Positions 47,272-55,878 of a stretch of 64,000 nucleotides of DNA are shown piece by piece. The position numbers were made by a program, and so were the translations under genes. This DNA is from DATMER01 sp034667225 (GTDB lineage: Bacteria; Acidobacteriota; Thermoanaerobaculia; Multivoradales; UBA5704): NCBI GenBank assembly GCA_034667225.1, contig JAXDKG010000001.1, positions 62,001-126,000 on the forward strand, written 5' to 3'. How positions within the stretch are numbered: position 1 is the stretch's first letter; each line of letters begins with the position of its first letter. The notes beneath the pieces were generated by a model. It did no database searches and was not told where the DNA came from. It saw nothing but the letters and a program-made list of their open reading frames with translations.

Positions 47272-49089
47272 CTACGTCAGCTCCAGCACCAACTCCGCCG
47301 CCGCCTCGGCCACCTGCTTCTCGAACCCCGGGCTGCTGATCCTCTCCTTCAGCCGGTCGGTCACCGGAAAAACCATGGGCATGCTCCGCCAGGCTACGAA
47401 GCGGCCGGTGCGGCGGTTGACGACCCGCTTCTGCTCGACCGCGTGCGTGGCCTCCGGCAGGGGAATGCCGGCGAGCGCTGCTTCGAGCGCCCGCATGAAG
47501 GCCTCGTCCTCCGGGCTCAGGAAGCGGAGGTATTTCCTCCCCTGACAGGCCGTGTGGTAGTAGGCGGGCACGAAGAGCAGCCCGTCGAGCCCCAGGCGGT
47601 CGCAGGCGACGACGAGCAGGGACATGACATCCGGCAGCACTCCCAGGCCGGGATGCTTCTGCCCGGGCAGCCGGGGGCGCCGGGCCGTGAAGCCGGCGCG
47701 GGGGTTCTGCATCAGCAGCCACTCGATCCGGAGGAGCGCCGCATCCTGGACGGTCGCGCGGTCGATCCGCACCCGCCCCTCGATGAGCAGCTCGGTCTTG
47801 CGCTCGTCTCCGTAGAGGCGGACCGTATCGCCGGCCGGATTGTCCAGGTCGAACTCCACCGTTGGATGCCCGTAGCCGAGGCCGCGCAGACGGTCCAGAA
47901 GGCCGGCGCGCTCCAGGGTCAGCTCCATGCCCTGGAGCGAGTAGTAGCCCAGGAGCCGGCGCGGCCGGTGCACCGCGGCCATGCCGGGGAGGATGTCGTC
48001 CGCCGTGAGCCCCCAGTCGCCTTCGGTGGGCTCGCCGGTCAGCTCGTGAGGCGCAATTTCCCGGGCGAGCTGGCGGTAGCGGAGCAGCGTAATCTCCTCC
48101 GTGGTCGGCGGCTCCAGCGCCTTGCCCTTGTTGAGCAGGGTGGAGAAGAAGCGCGCGCTGTAGCGCCAGGCGTTCAAGCCGTACCCACCACCGAGGACGA
48201 TCGCCAGGGGGAGCCTCTGAGCTCCTTCCCGCACGCAGGCGACGACGAAGCGGTCGCGTTCCAGCATCCCCGCCGCCGAGATCTTCCAATTGCCGATCTG
48301 GTCGTCCGCCGCCGGATCGTTCCCAGCGACGTAGAAGACCAGCTCGGGCCGGAACGCCTTCAGAACGGGCGGGAGGTGGGCGTGGACGGCTTCCAGGTAC
48401 TCAGCATCCTGGACCGGACCGGAGAGCTCTACGATCGTGGCCTCGACGATATCGGCGGCATCGGTCGAGCCGTTGGTCTGGTTGTGGATCGAAAAGGTAT
48501 GGACCGTCGGGTCCGTTGCGAAGAGGGAGCGGGTGCCGTCGCCGTCGTGGAGGTCGAGGTCGATCACCAGGATCTTCCCCTGGAAGCCGGAGGCCCGAAG
48601 CTCGGCGATCGCGACCGCCACGTCGTTGAAGACGCAGAACCGCTCTCCTCGCGAGGCGAAGGCATGGTGCAGCCCGCCGCCGACATTGATCCCGATTGCG
48701 TCTGCAAGAGCGAGGCGTGCAGCGAGCAGGGTGCCGCCCACCATGAGGCGCTGGGTGTCGAGAATGCGGTCTGCCGAGTCCTCGGCGAGCTGGAAGCCGA
48801 CGACGGGGGTCAGGGCGGCGGGGTTGTTCAGAGAGTCCAGGTACTCATCCGAGTGGACACGGCGGAGGTGGCGGAAGGTCGCGGGCTCGGGGCGGTGCAC
48901 CGCGCGGGTGGAGAGGAGCCCGGTCGAGTCGAGGAAGGTGAGGATCCGTTCGCCGCGCCGGGAGTCGTACGTGGCCCCGGGCAGCTCGAGCTGATACCGC
49001 CGGCTGTAGACGAAACCCACCTGCAAGCGGAGGAGCAGCCGCCGCCGGCCGCGCCGCAGCCACCGCTCGATCGTCGATGGGGCGCCCAC
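47272..49089 (-). CDS. Histone-deacetylase-superfamily protein with extra C-terminal domain
   Basis: A 605-residue protein. Residues about 25-330 form an HDAC/AcuC/AphA-fold amidohydrolase: INVGGGLHHAF, FCVFNDVAVA, and DLDLHDGDG, which keeps the zinc Asp and His but has Asp where most members have a second His. Then YVAGNDPAADD supplies the other zinc Asp, and IVLGGGYG the glycine-rich loop. The remaining 270 residues, including GYYSLQGMELTLERAGL and VPAYYHTACQGRKYLRFLSPEDEAF, match no domain I recognise. It could deacetylate protein lysine or polyamine. The gene is bracketed almost exactly by copies of one palindromic repeat. Confidence 0.85.
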   Translation of the reverse strand: MGAPSTIERWLRRGRRRLLLRLQVGFVYSRRYQLELPGATYDSRRGERILTFLDSTGLLSTRAVHRPEPATFRHLRRVHSDEYLDSLNNPAALTPVVGFQLAEDSADRILDTQRLMVGGTLLAARLALADAIGINVGGGLHHAFASRGERFCVFNDVAVAIAELRASGFQGKILVIDLDLHDGDGTRSLFATDPTVHTFSIHNQTNGSTDAADIVEATIVELSGPVQDAEYLEAVHAHLPPVLKAFRPELVFYVAGNDPAADDQIGNWKISAAGMLERDRFVVACVREGAQRLPLAIVLGGGYGLNAWRYSARFFSTLLNKGKALEPPTTEEITLLRYRQLAREIAPHELTGEPTEGDWGLTADDILPGMAAVHRPRRLLGYYSLQGMELTLERAGLLDRLRGLGYGHPTVEFDLDNPAGDTVRLYGDERKTELLIEGRVRIDRATVQDAALLRIEWLLMQNPRAGFTARRPRLPGQKHPGLGVLPDVMSLLVVACDRLGLDGLLFVPAYYHTACQGRKYLRFLSPEDEAFMRALEAALAGIPLPEATHAVEQKRVVNRRTGRFVAWRSMPMVFPVTDRLKERISSPGFEKQVAEAAAELVLELT

Positions 49090-49114
49090 GGGGGGAGGAT
49101 AGCAGGATCACCGT

Positions 49115-49160
49115 GGCAGCCGTGCCGCCTGGGGTTTCAACCCCAGGCGGCACGGCTGCC
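49115..49160. repeat. 46-bp near-perfect palindrome, third copy of the CCTGGGGTT element
   Basis: A 22-bp arm (GGCAGCCGTGCCGCCTGGGG + TT), a 2-nt centre (TC) and the exact complementary arm. It lies between the HDAC-like gene start and the Smr gene end. It shares its core with the arms at 47143-47271. Confidence 0.9.
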
Positions 49161-49185
49161 GTCGCCTGTTGGGCCGCTGGCCTGC

Positions 49186-49467
49186 CTATTTCATCCGCAC
49201 CCAAGTCGCCCCCCAGCTCTCCGCATCCCCGAACGCCTCCACCCGCGGATCGCGGCCGAGGAGAGTGCGCACGGTCTGCCGCTGCACGCCGATCCCCTTG
49301 CCATGGATGATCCGCAGGTCGCGAAAGCCTCTCTCGTAGGCGGCGTCCAGGTAATCCCGGACCACGTCGGCGACCTCGGAGGGCCGGAAGCTGTGGAGGT
49401 CCAGCACGTCGGTGATGGGCAATTCCACCGGCTCCTCCCATCCGCTCTCCTCCTCCTCGTCGTCCAT
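49186..49467 (-). CDS. Small Smr-domain protein
   Basis: A 93-residue protein made of an acidic N-terminal stretch (MDDEEEESGWEE) and one Smr domain: VLDLHSFRPSEVADVV, YLDAAYERGFRDLRIIHGKGIG and a QRQTVRTLLGRDPRVEAF tail. LDLH and HGKG are the core motifs of stand-alone Smr domains, nicking endonuclease-like modules also found at the end of MutS2. No MutS2 gene is adjacent. The gene is divergent from the kinase at 49494. Confidence 0.9.
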   Translation of the reverse strand: MDDEEEESGWEEPVELPITDVLDLHSFRPSEVADVVRDYLDAAYERGFRDLRIIHGKGIGVQRQTVRTLLGRDPRVEAFGDAESWGATWVRMK

Positions 49468-49493
49468 CGAGCCTATAATAGGGCTGTCCAGCC

Positions 49494-51464
49494 ATGCGGA
49501 AAGCCAAGGAAGCCGCCGAGCGCGCGCTGCGGGAGAGCGAGGAACGTTTCCGCGCGGTGATCGCCGCGCTCGAAGAGGGCATCGTCCTCTACGAGGCGGA
49601 CGGCTGTATCTCGAGCTGCAACGCGTCGGCCTGCCGCATCCTGGGACTGCGCGAAGACCAGCTCCTCGGCCGCACGTCGCGCAACCCGGCCTTGCGGGCC
49701 GTGCGCGAGGACGGCAGCCCGTTCGAACCCGAGAGCCATCCCGCCACCATCACGCTGCTCACCGGCCTGCCCTGCTCGCGGGTCATCATGGGCTTCGAGC
49801 GCGCCGACGGCACGCTCGTCTGGGTCTCCTGCAACTCCCGGCCGCTGCGCCGGTTCGGCGAGCCCGATCCCTACGCCGTGGCCGTCTCCTTCACCGACGT
49901 CACGCAGGCCAGGGGCTCCGTGCGCGAGATGCGCTGGCGGGCCGACCAGCAATCGGTGATCGCCGAGCTCGCCAGCCAGGCGCTGGAGGGGACTCCGATC
50001 CACGATCTCATGGAGCTGGCCGTGCGGCGCGTCTCCGACGTGCTCGACCTCGCCCGCTGCGGGATCACCGACCGCATGAAGCTCCATCTGCGGGCCGGGA
50101 TCGGCTGGCCCGAACGGGACGAGTTCCCCAAGGGGGCGGACCACCCGAGCGCCTCCACGATCGTGATCCCCGGCCGCCAGCGCTCCTGGGGGTTCCTGAT
50201 CGCGCATCCGCGCCCCGGCGAGAAGCTAGGGTCCGAAGAGACGCGCTTCCTCGACTCCGTGGCTACCCTGCTGGCCATGGCTGCCGAGCGCGACCGCGAG
50301 GAAGCTGCCCGCCGGCGCACCGAATCGCGCCAGGAGCGGTTGCAACATGGCCTTCGGACTTCGGCCCAGGAATGGCGGCTGACTTTCGACGCCATCATCC
50401 ACCCGCTCCTGCTGATCGATCTCGACGGCCGCATCATCCGGCTCAACCGCGCTGCGCGCGACCTGTCGGGGGTCGATTACGACAAGGCGGTCTACCACCA
50501 CATCACCGTCCTGGGGAACGGCCAGCCCTGGCGCACCATCCGCGAGCTGTTGCCGCAAGTCGATCCCGCCGGAATAGGTGATACCGAGGCCGACGATCCC
50601 TCCGCCCAGGCCCGCGACGACCAGGGCCGCACCTGGGACATCACCCTGAGCCCGGTCACCAGCCCCGATGACCAGAAGGGCGCCGTGGTCGTGGCCCGGG
50701 ACATCTCCGACCTGGTGCGGCTGCAGGAATCGCTGCGCCGCAGCGAGACCATGTCGGCCATGGGCGCGCTGGTCGCGGGCGTGGCCCACGAGGTGCGCAA
50801 TCCGCTCTTCGGGATTTCGGCCACGCTCGACGCCTTCGAGTCGCGCTTCGGCCAGCGCAAGGACTTCCGGCGCTACTTCGACGTGCTGCAAGTCGAAGTG
50901 AAGCGCCTGAGCGAGCTGATGCATCAGCTCCTCGACTACGGCAAGCCGGCGCGGCTCGAGTTCGCCGCGGTCACCCCGGACGAAGTCATGGCCATGGCCG
51001 CGACTGCCTGCGAGCCGCTGGCGAGCCGCTCCGGCGTGGACGTGGCGGTGCGGTCCGAAGGCGGGCTGCCGCAGCTCCATGTGGACCGCGGCCGGATCGC
51101 GCAGGTCTTCCAGAACCTCCTGGAAAACGCCATCCAGCACTCGGCCAAGGGCAAGAGCGTGCTCTTCCGGGCGGAAAGGGTGGAAGGAGACCGCGACGGC
51201 GTGCGCTTCGCCGTGGAAGATGCGGGCCCCGGCTTCCTGCCCAACGACCTCCACCGCGTGTTCGAGCCCTTCTTCACCCGCCGCCGTGGCGGCACGGGCC
51301 TGGGACTCTCCATCGTGCAGCGCATCGTCGAGCAGCACGGCGGCGAGGTCCTGGCCTCGAACCTCGCCGCCGGCGGTGCGGTCATGACCGTCTTCCTGCC
51401 TTTGCGCCCGCGCCGCTCCGGCGCTGCCAGCCCGCACGCCTTGACTGAAATGGTGCGCGGGTGA
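49494..51464 (+). CDS. PAS-GAF-PAS sensor histidine kinase
   Basis: A 656-residue soluble kinase. The domains are PAS (15-140, ESEERFRAVIAALEEGIVLYE), a GAF-like region (about 145-265), PAS (295-410, IIHPLLLIDLDGRIIRLNRAA), HisKA with phospho-acceptor H432 in GVAHEVRNPLFG, and HATPase (NLLENAIQHS, DAGPGFLP, GGTGLGLSIV). The NtrB-like H-box and C-terminal ATPase suggest a two-component input kinase. The cognate receiver gene begins 54 bp downstream, and an EAL gene follows, so its output may adjust cyclic-di-GMP (inference). Confidence 0.93.
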   Translation: MRKAKEAAERALRESEERFRAVIAALEEGIVLYEADGCISSCNASACRILGLREDQLLGRTSRNPALRAVREDGSPFEPESHPATITLLTGLPCSRVIMGFERADGTLVWVSCNSRPLRRFGEPDPYAVAVSFTDVTQARGSVREMRWRADQQSVIAELASQALEGTPIHDLMELAVRRVSDVLDLARCGITDRMKLHLRAGIGWPERDEFPKGADHPSASTIVIPGRQRSWGFLIAHPRPGEKLGSEETRFLDSVATLLAMAAERDREEAARRRTESRQERLQHGLRTSAQEWRLTFDAIIHPLLLIDLDGRIIRLNRAARDLSGVDYDKAVYHHITVLGNGQPWRTIRELLPQVDPAGIGDTEADDPSAQARDDQGRTWDITLSPVTSPDDQKGAVVVARDISDLVRLQESLRRSETMSAMGALVAGVAHEVRNPLFGISATLDAFESRFGQRKDFRRYFDVLQVEVKRLSELMHQLLDYGKPARLEFAAVTPDEVMAMAATACEPLASRSGVDVAVRSEGGLPQLHVDRGRIAQVFQNLLENAIQHSAKGKSVLFRAERVEGDRDGVRFAVEDAGPGFLPNDLHRVFEPFFTRRRGGTGLGLSIVQRIVEQHGGEVLASNLAAGGAVMTVFLPLRPRRSGAASPHALTEMVRG

Positions 51465-51517
51465 AACCTGGTCCGCCAGGTGGCGTATACTTGGACCAAA
51501 GCACTGGAGCTCTCCCG

Positions 51518-51895
51518 ATGAAGCCGCGTCTTCTTGTAGTGGACGACGAGGAGTCGATCCTCTCTGCGATCCGGGATTACTTCGAGCCGCGAGGCTACGA
51601 GGTCGACTGCGCCCGCGAGCTGGAAGAGGCCGAGGCGCTCCTGTCGCACATCCGCTACGCGCTCATGATCGCCGACCTGCGGCTGACCGGAGTGCAAGGC
51701 AACGAGGGATTGGAGCTGATCCGTTTCGCGCGAGAGCGCTCGCCGTGGACGCGCACCATCGTGCTGACGGGCTACGGCTCGACCGAGATTGAGATGGAAG
51801 CCATCGGACGCGGGGTGGACGCCTTTCTGCAGAAGCCGCAGCCGCTCGCCGAGCTGGCTGCGATCGCCGCCAACCTGACCGGACAGGGTGCCTGA
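51518..51895 (+). CDS. Receiver-domain response regulator
   Basis: A 125-residue single receiver domain starting at ATG 51518, with GGAG 8 bp upstream. It has acidic residues VDDEE, phospho-acceptor Asp in LMIADLRL, Thr in IVLTGYG and Lys in FLQKPQP. An upstream GTG at 51461, overlapping the kinase stop, is possible, but its extra residues do not belong to the fold. TATACT at 51486-51491 and a small hairpin (ACCTGG-TCCG-CCAGGT, 51466-51481) could give it a secondary promoter. It probably relays the kinase signal to the EAL protein. Confidence 0.88.
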   Translation: MKPRLLVVDDEESILSAIRDYFEPRGYEVDCARELEEAEALLSHIRYALMIADLRLTGVQGNEGLELIRFARERSPWTRTIVLTGYGSTEIEMEAIGRGVDAFLQKPQPLAELAAIAANLTGQGA

Positions 51896-52736
51896 ACCTA
51901 TGCAGACCAGCCGCCTGTGGGACCTGATCCTGGAGCCGCAAGGACTGACGACGGTCTATCAACCGATCTTCGAGGCGCGCAACGGCGCCCGCAGGCTCTA
52001 TGCGCTGGAAGCCCTCACCCGCGGCCCCAAGCAGACCAACATCGAGCGCTCGGACATCCTCTTCGAGTACGTCCGCCGCAAGCATCGCGAGGCCGAGGTG
52101 GACCTCCTCGCGATCGCCTCGGCGCTGCGCCAGGCGCGCGGCCTGCCCGGCAAGCCCTGCCTCTCGTTGAACGTCCACGCCGTCACCCTGGAGAGCCAGG
52201 AGAAACTCCCGCAGTGGCTGGCCGAGCTGGCTGCCGAGTACGACGTGCCGCTCGACAGCCTGATCATCGAGATCGTCGAGCACGCGCCGCCCTGGAGCGG
52301 CCCGCATTTCCTCTACAACCTCGGCCGCCTGCGCGACCTGGGTGTGCGCATCGCCCTGGACGACGTCGGCCTGGGCCAATCGAACTTCCGGATGATCGTG
52401 GACTGCCGGCCCGACCTGCTGAAGATCGACCGGCACTTCGTGGACGGCTCGCACGCCGATCCCCTGCGCCGCGCCGTGCTGGAGTCCATTTCGGACCTCG
52501 CCAGCCGGCTGGGAGCCCGCGCCGTGGCCGAAGGGATCGAGGACGAGCGCGACCTGGAGACGGTGAGCGCCGCCGGCATCACGCTCCTCCAGGGCTATCT
52601 GCTCTGCCGCCCCTGCACCACCCAGGCGCTCAAGAAGCAGGACTTCATGATCTCCCCGGAGCACTTCCGGGACCTGGGCGACGCCTTGGACGACGTCACC
52701 CAGGAGCTGCACCACCTGATCCAGCCGTCTATTTGA
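51888..52736 (+). CDS. EAL-domain cyclic-di-GMP phosphodiesterase
   Basis: A 282-residue protein that is essentially one EAL domain. Catalytic residues are present: E41 in LEALTRG, Asn in LSLNVHA, Glu in IIEIVEHA, the Asp pair in ALDDVGLG, Lys in LLKIDRHFV, Glu in AVAEGIEDE and Gln in LLQGYLLCRP. It should hydrolyse cyclic-di-GMP. The start is GTG 51888, overlapping the receiver stop; ATG 51900 is equally possible. With the preceding kinase and receiver it forms a three-gene signalling unit. The last 8 bp overlap the convergent envelope-protein gene. Confidence 0.9.
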   Translation: MPEPMQTSRLWDLILEPQGLTTVYQPIFEARNGARRLYALEALTRGPKQTNIERSDILFEYVRRKHREAEVDLLAIASALRQARGLPGKPCLSLNVHAVTLESQEKLPQWLAELAAEYDVPLDSLIIEIVEHAPPWSGPHFLYNLGRLRDLGVRIALDDVGLGQSNFRMIVDCRPDLLKIDRHFVDGSHADPLRRAVLESISDLASRLGARAVAEGIEDERDLETVSAAGITLLQGYLLCRPCTTQALKKQDFMISPEHFRDLGDALDDVTQELHHLIQPSI

Positions 52737-55725
52737 AGAGTTTCAAGAACACCAGGTACATCACGAAGCCGTCGTCCGGCCCCGCCACCGGCACTCCCAC
52801 ATCCAGGTTGACCAGGGTCTGCCAGGGTCCCATGAACGACCCGGCGAGGCCGACGCCGGCCAGCATCTCGTTGTCGAGCCCTGCGGCCTCGTCCGTGGCC
52901 CAGGCCATGTCGCCCACCGCATCGAGCCGCAGGAGCTCGCCGATCTCGAAGCCGTAGGAGAGATGCGTCGCGATCGCCTCCTCGGCGCGCACGCGGTTCG
53001 ACTGGTAGCCGTGCACGCGGGTGCTGCCGAAGAACCCGAACTGATACTTGCTGAAGCGGTCGAGGTCCGATCCCGACACGTAGTCGATCTCGGCGCCGAT
53101 CTTCTGGAAGCGGGGGAGATACCAGTTCTTGCTCGCCCGGGCGCCCCAGCGGGCGAACTCCTGCTGCGGCTCCTCGAAGTCCGGTGAGCCGGGGAAGCCC
53201 CAGGGATCCCACTCCGAACGCCGGCTCATGCCGCCATGGATGCTGAAGCCGTAGCCCGAGCGGGAGAACGTGCCGGACAGCTCCACCGAGTGGGTCATGT
53301 TGTCGCTCGGCAGCACGAAGCCCTCGCCGGTGTTGTCCGACTCCCCGTAGTTGAGGAAGAGGACGTCGTACTCCAGGCCGAGCTTGACGAAGTTGCCCAG
53401 CGGCCGGCCGAGCTTCAGGCCGAAGCTGCCGGTGCGCTGCTCGATCTCCTCCGCGAAGATCTCCTTGTCGTCCCGGAAGACGTTGTCGGTAAACGGGATG
53501 GCGAGGGCGAAGAGATCCGCGCCGAGGTCGAACTTGCTGCCGAAGAGGCGCGGCTCGGCCGCGTTCAGGGTGAGCAGGGCGCCGGCGAAGAACAGGTTGA
53601 CCTGCTTGCCCGTGCCGCGGAAGTCGAAGTTGAAGTAGTTGATGCCCCCCAGGGGAAGCGGGAAGTCGAGCGCATCGTCGTAGAACACGCCGCCGACCAG
53701 GAAGAGCTTGCTCGTGTCGAAGCCCTCCTTGACCACGCGCTCCTCGGAGCCCTCCTCCTTGACCAGGTAGCGCAGCCCGCGATCCGTGTCGCGCACCATG
53801 GTCACGTCGGTCTCTGCGACCTGGGCGCGCTTCGCCGCGAAGTCGGGCGGGTTGACCCGCACCTCGGTCAGCAGGGTCTCGCGCTCCACCACGGTGGTGG
53901 CGTTGACCACGGAGAGGATCTGCTGGGCCACGACCCGCAGCGGCAGGATGTAGCTCTCGGACGACCACGGCGCGGGCAGGCCCATGGCGTTGATCGGAGT
54001 GTATTGCAGGGTCTCCTCGTTGGAGATGACCTCGCCCTCGAGGCCGATCTGGACGGCGCGCGTGCGGAGGCGCGCGTAGATCTGCTTGTCCACCCAGACC
54101 GAGCCCTGGTAGAGCTTGCCCGTCTCGCCCTCTGAGGCAGGGGCGAAATCCACCACCCAGGCATCGCGGCCGTCGATCGTGTCCGAGCCGCGGAGCCGGT
54201 AGCGGTACTGCTTCGTGAATGTGATCTGGACCGGCATGGCCGCGGCCTTCTCAGGCTGGACCAGCGGGATCTCGGGGATCGTCTTGCTGCGCCATTTCAC
54301 GCCGTTGACGAATAGCGTCTCCCAAGCCCAGTCCGAGCCGGTCTTCTCGTCGAAGAAGTACGGCCCCTGGAGAGTGGCCTCGACGGTCTGCGATCCGGCC
54401 GCGGGCTGGAAGCGCAGATGGGTCGTGTTCGTGGCGGAGTAGGTGTCGAGCTTCCTGTCCTGGGCGTCCTCGAACGCCTGCAGCCGGCGGAGGATCTCCT
54501 CGACCGGCATCTGGCGCTCGGTGGCCACGCTCAGCTTCTCCTCGACCCCCTCCTCGCCGCGCTCGGCCGCGCTCGCCCGTTCCAATCCAAGGACCGCGAC
54601 GCGGCCGGGGTTGTCCAGCCGCACTTCGAGCCCCTGGCCCTTCACCTCTCCCGACGGGGGACCGACCTTGTCGAACGTGTAGGGGAACCGCGAAGGCCGC
54701 CGCAGGTAGGGATCGGGGAAGCGCAGCGTCAGGTCCGAAGCGCCGGCCGGAGCGAGAGCGATGACCCGGAGGGAGAAGTCTTTGCCGCGCACGAACGTCC
54801 AGGCCTCCTCGGCGCCCGAGGGGATGGACCCTGCGTCATAAGAGATGTCGCCCGTGAACTCGCGGGCGAGCAGCGCCAGGGGAGAGACGATCCGGGCTCC
54901 CACCTCAGTCGCCCTGAACAGGGTCAGCCCGATCCCACGGACTGCGTTGCGGGCCGAGTCGGAGAGGATCTCGCCAGGAGCGGCAGGCATCGGAGCCGAG
55001 TCGAGCACGATCGGCCGTCCCGGATCGACCTCCTGGATTGCCGCGACCGCCTGCTCCAGATTGCCAGGCTTGAGCACGACAGCTTCCAGGTAGGCGGCAA
55101 CGTCCTCTGCATAGAGCGCCTTCAAGAAGGCGGGATCGGCGGGGAAGGCATCCGAAGCCACGCGGGCATCGGATCGAGCGCCGGTCAGAGCGACCGCGGC
55201 CCGCTTGATGAGGAAGGCATTCTCCGAGGCGCCCTGCGCCTCCTGCCCCTCGGGCCGCCAAATGATCTGGAACCAGGCGTTGGCCGGAGCCGCGGAAGCG
55301 ATGGCCGTCGCCGCCCGGAGCTCGCCTTGGAGCCGCTCGAAGTTCTGGGCCAGCGGAGCAGGGGTGCGAAAGATCAGCGACAGCCAGGGTGTGCCCCCGG
55401 CCTCCGTGATCCCTCTAGCCGCGGGAGCCGGATCGTTTCCGTCGAGAGGGACTTCCCAGGCCACAAAGAAGGGGCTGCCCTTCTCCAGCTTCGCCTGGGC
55501 GAGCAGGGACGCGAAGTCCGCCGGGTTGTTCGGGACGACCGGAGCGTCCGAAACCGGCTGCATGTCCGGAGCGGGGCCAGGATTGAGGGGCTCCGCCGCG
55601 CTGACCGGGACCGACTGGACCGGCTCGAACCGTACGCCGGCACACGGAAAGCACGGGAGGACCTCCGCTTCTATGGACAAGGGGAGAAGGAAGAGCAACA
55701 GGGTGAGAAGCTTCACGGTACGCAT
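52729..55725 (-). CDS. Large exported outer-membrane-type protein, three-part
   Basis: A 998-residue protein with signal peptide MRTVKLLTLLLFLLPLSIEA. Residues about 25-400 form a folded N-terminal region of unknown family, with FFVAWEVPLDG and an RIVSPLALLAREF segment near residue 280. Residues about 420-690 resemble the LolA/RseB-like outer-membrane lipoprotein-sorting fold (TKQYRYRLRGSD, DAWVVDFAP, GSVWVDKQIYARLRTR). The C-terminal 300 residues are alternating amphipathic beta-strands, fitting a beta-barrel. No known protein with this combination comes to mind. It is probably surface-exposed. It has no operon partner. Confidence 0.65.
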   Translation of the reverse strand: MRTVKLLTLLLFLLPLSIEAEVLPCFPCAGVRFEPVQSVPVSAAEPLNPGPAPDMQPVSDAPVVPNNPADFASLLAQAKLEKGSPFFVAWEVPLDGNDPAPAARGITEAGGTPWLSLIFRTPAPLAQNFERLQGELRAATAIASAAPANAWFQIIWRPEGQEAQGASENAFLIKRAAVALTGARSDARVASDAFPADPAFLKALYAEDVAAYLEAVVLKPGNLEQAVAAIQEVDPGRPIVLDSAPMPAAPGEILSDSARNAVRGIGLTLFRATEVGARIVSPLALLAREFTGDISYDAGSIPSGAEEAWTFVRGKDFSLRVIALAPAGASDLTLRFPDPYLRRPSRFPYTFDKVGPPSGEVKGQGLEVRLDNPGRVAVLGLERASAAERGEEGVEEKLSVATERQMPVEEILRRLQAFEDAQDRKLDTYSATNTTHLRFQPAAGSQTVEATLQGPYFFDEKTGSDWAWETLFVNGVKWRSKTIPEIPLVQPEKAAAMPVQITFTKQYRYRLRGSDTIDGRDAWVVDFAPASEGETGKLYQGSVWVDKQIYARLRTRAVQIGLEGEVISNEETLQYTPINAMGLPAPWSSESYILPLRVVAQQILSVVNATTVVERETLLTEVRVNPPDFAAKRAQVAETDVTMVRDTDRGLRYLVKEEGSEERVVKEGFDTSKLFLVGGVFYDDALDFPLPLGGINYFNFDFRGTGKQVNLFFAGALLTLNAAEPRLFGSKFDLGADLFALAIPFTDNVFRDDKEIFAEEIEQRTGSFGLKLGRPLGNFVKLGLEYDVLFLNYGESDNTGEGFVLPSDNMTHSVELSGTFSRSGYGFSIHGGMSRRSEWDPWGFPGSPDFEEPQQEFARWGARASKNWYLPRFQKIGAEIDYVSGSDLDRFSKYQFGFFGSTRVHGYQSNRVRAEEAIATHLSYGFEIGELLRLDAVGDMAWATDEAAGLDNEMLAGVGLAGSFMGPWQTLVNLDVGVPVAGPDDGFVMYLVFLKLFK

Positions 55726-55824
55726 AGCCGCGGAAGTCTAGCAGGGTCGCAAGCCTGGCCTCGGAGGAGGACGGGATGGGCAGGAGGGTGTCACACGGAG
55801 AGGTCAGGCAAGCTCCCGTGCGGG

Positions 55825-55830
55825 TATACT
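55825..55830 (+). promoter_or_regulatory. Possible -10 element for the RsbRD kinase gene
   Basis: TATACT (five of six consensus positions), 49 bp before the ATG at 55879. The matching -35 region (GGTCAG) is weak. No other feature is apparent in 55726-55878. Confidence 0.35.
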
Positions 55831-55878
55831 ACGCACCGCCAACGGCCAGGTTTGTGCCGGAACCCAGGAATATTATCG

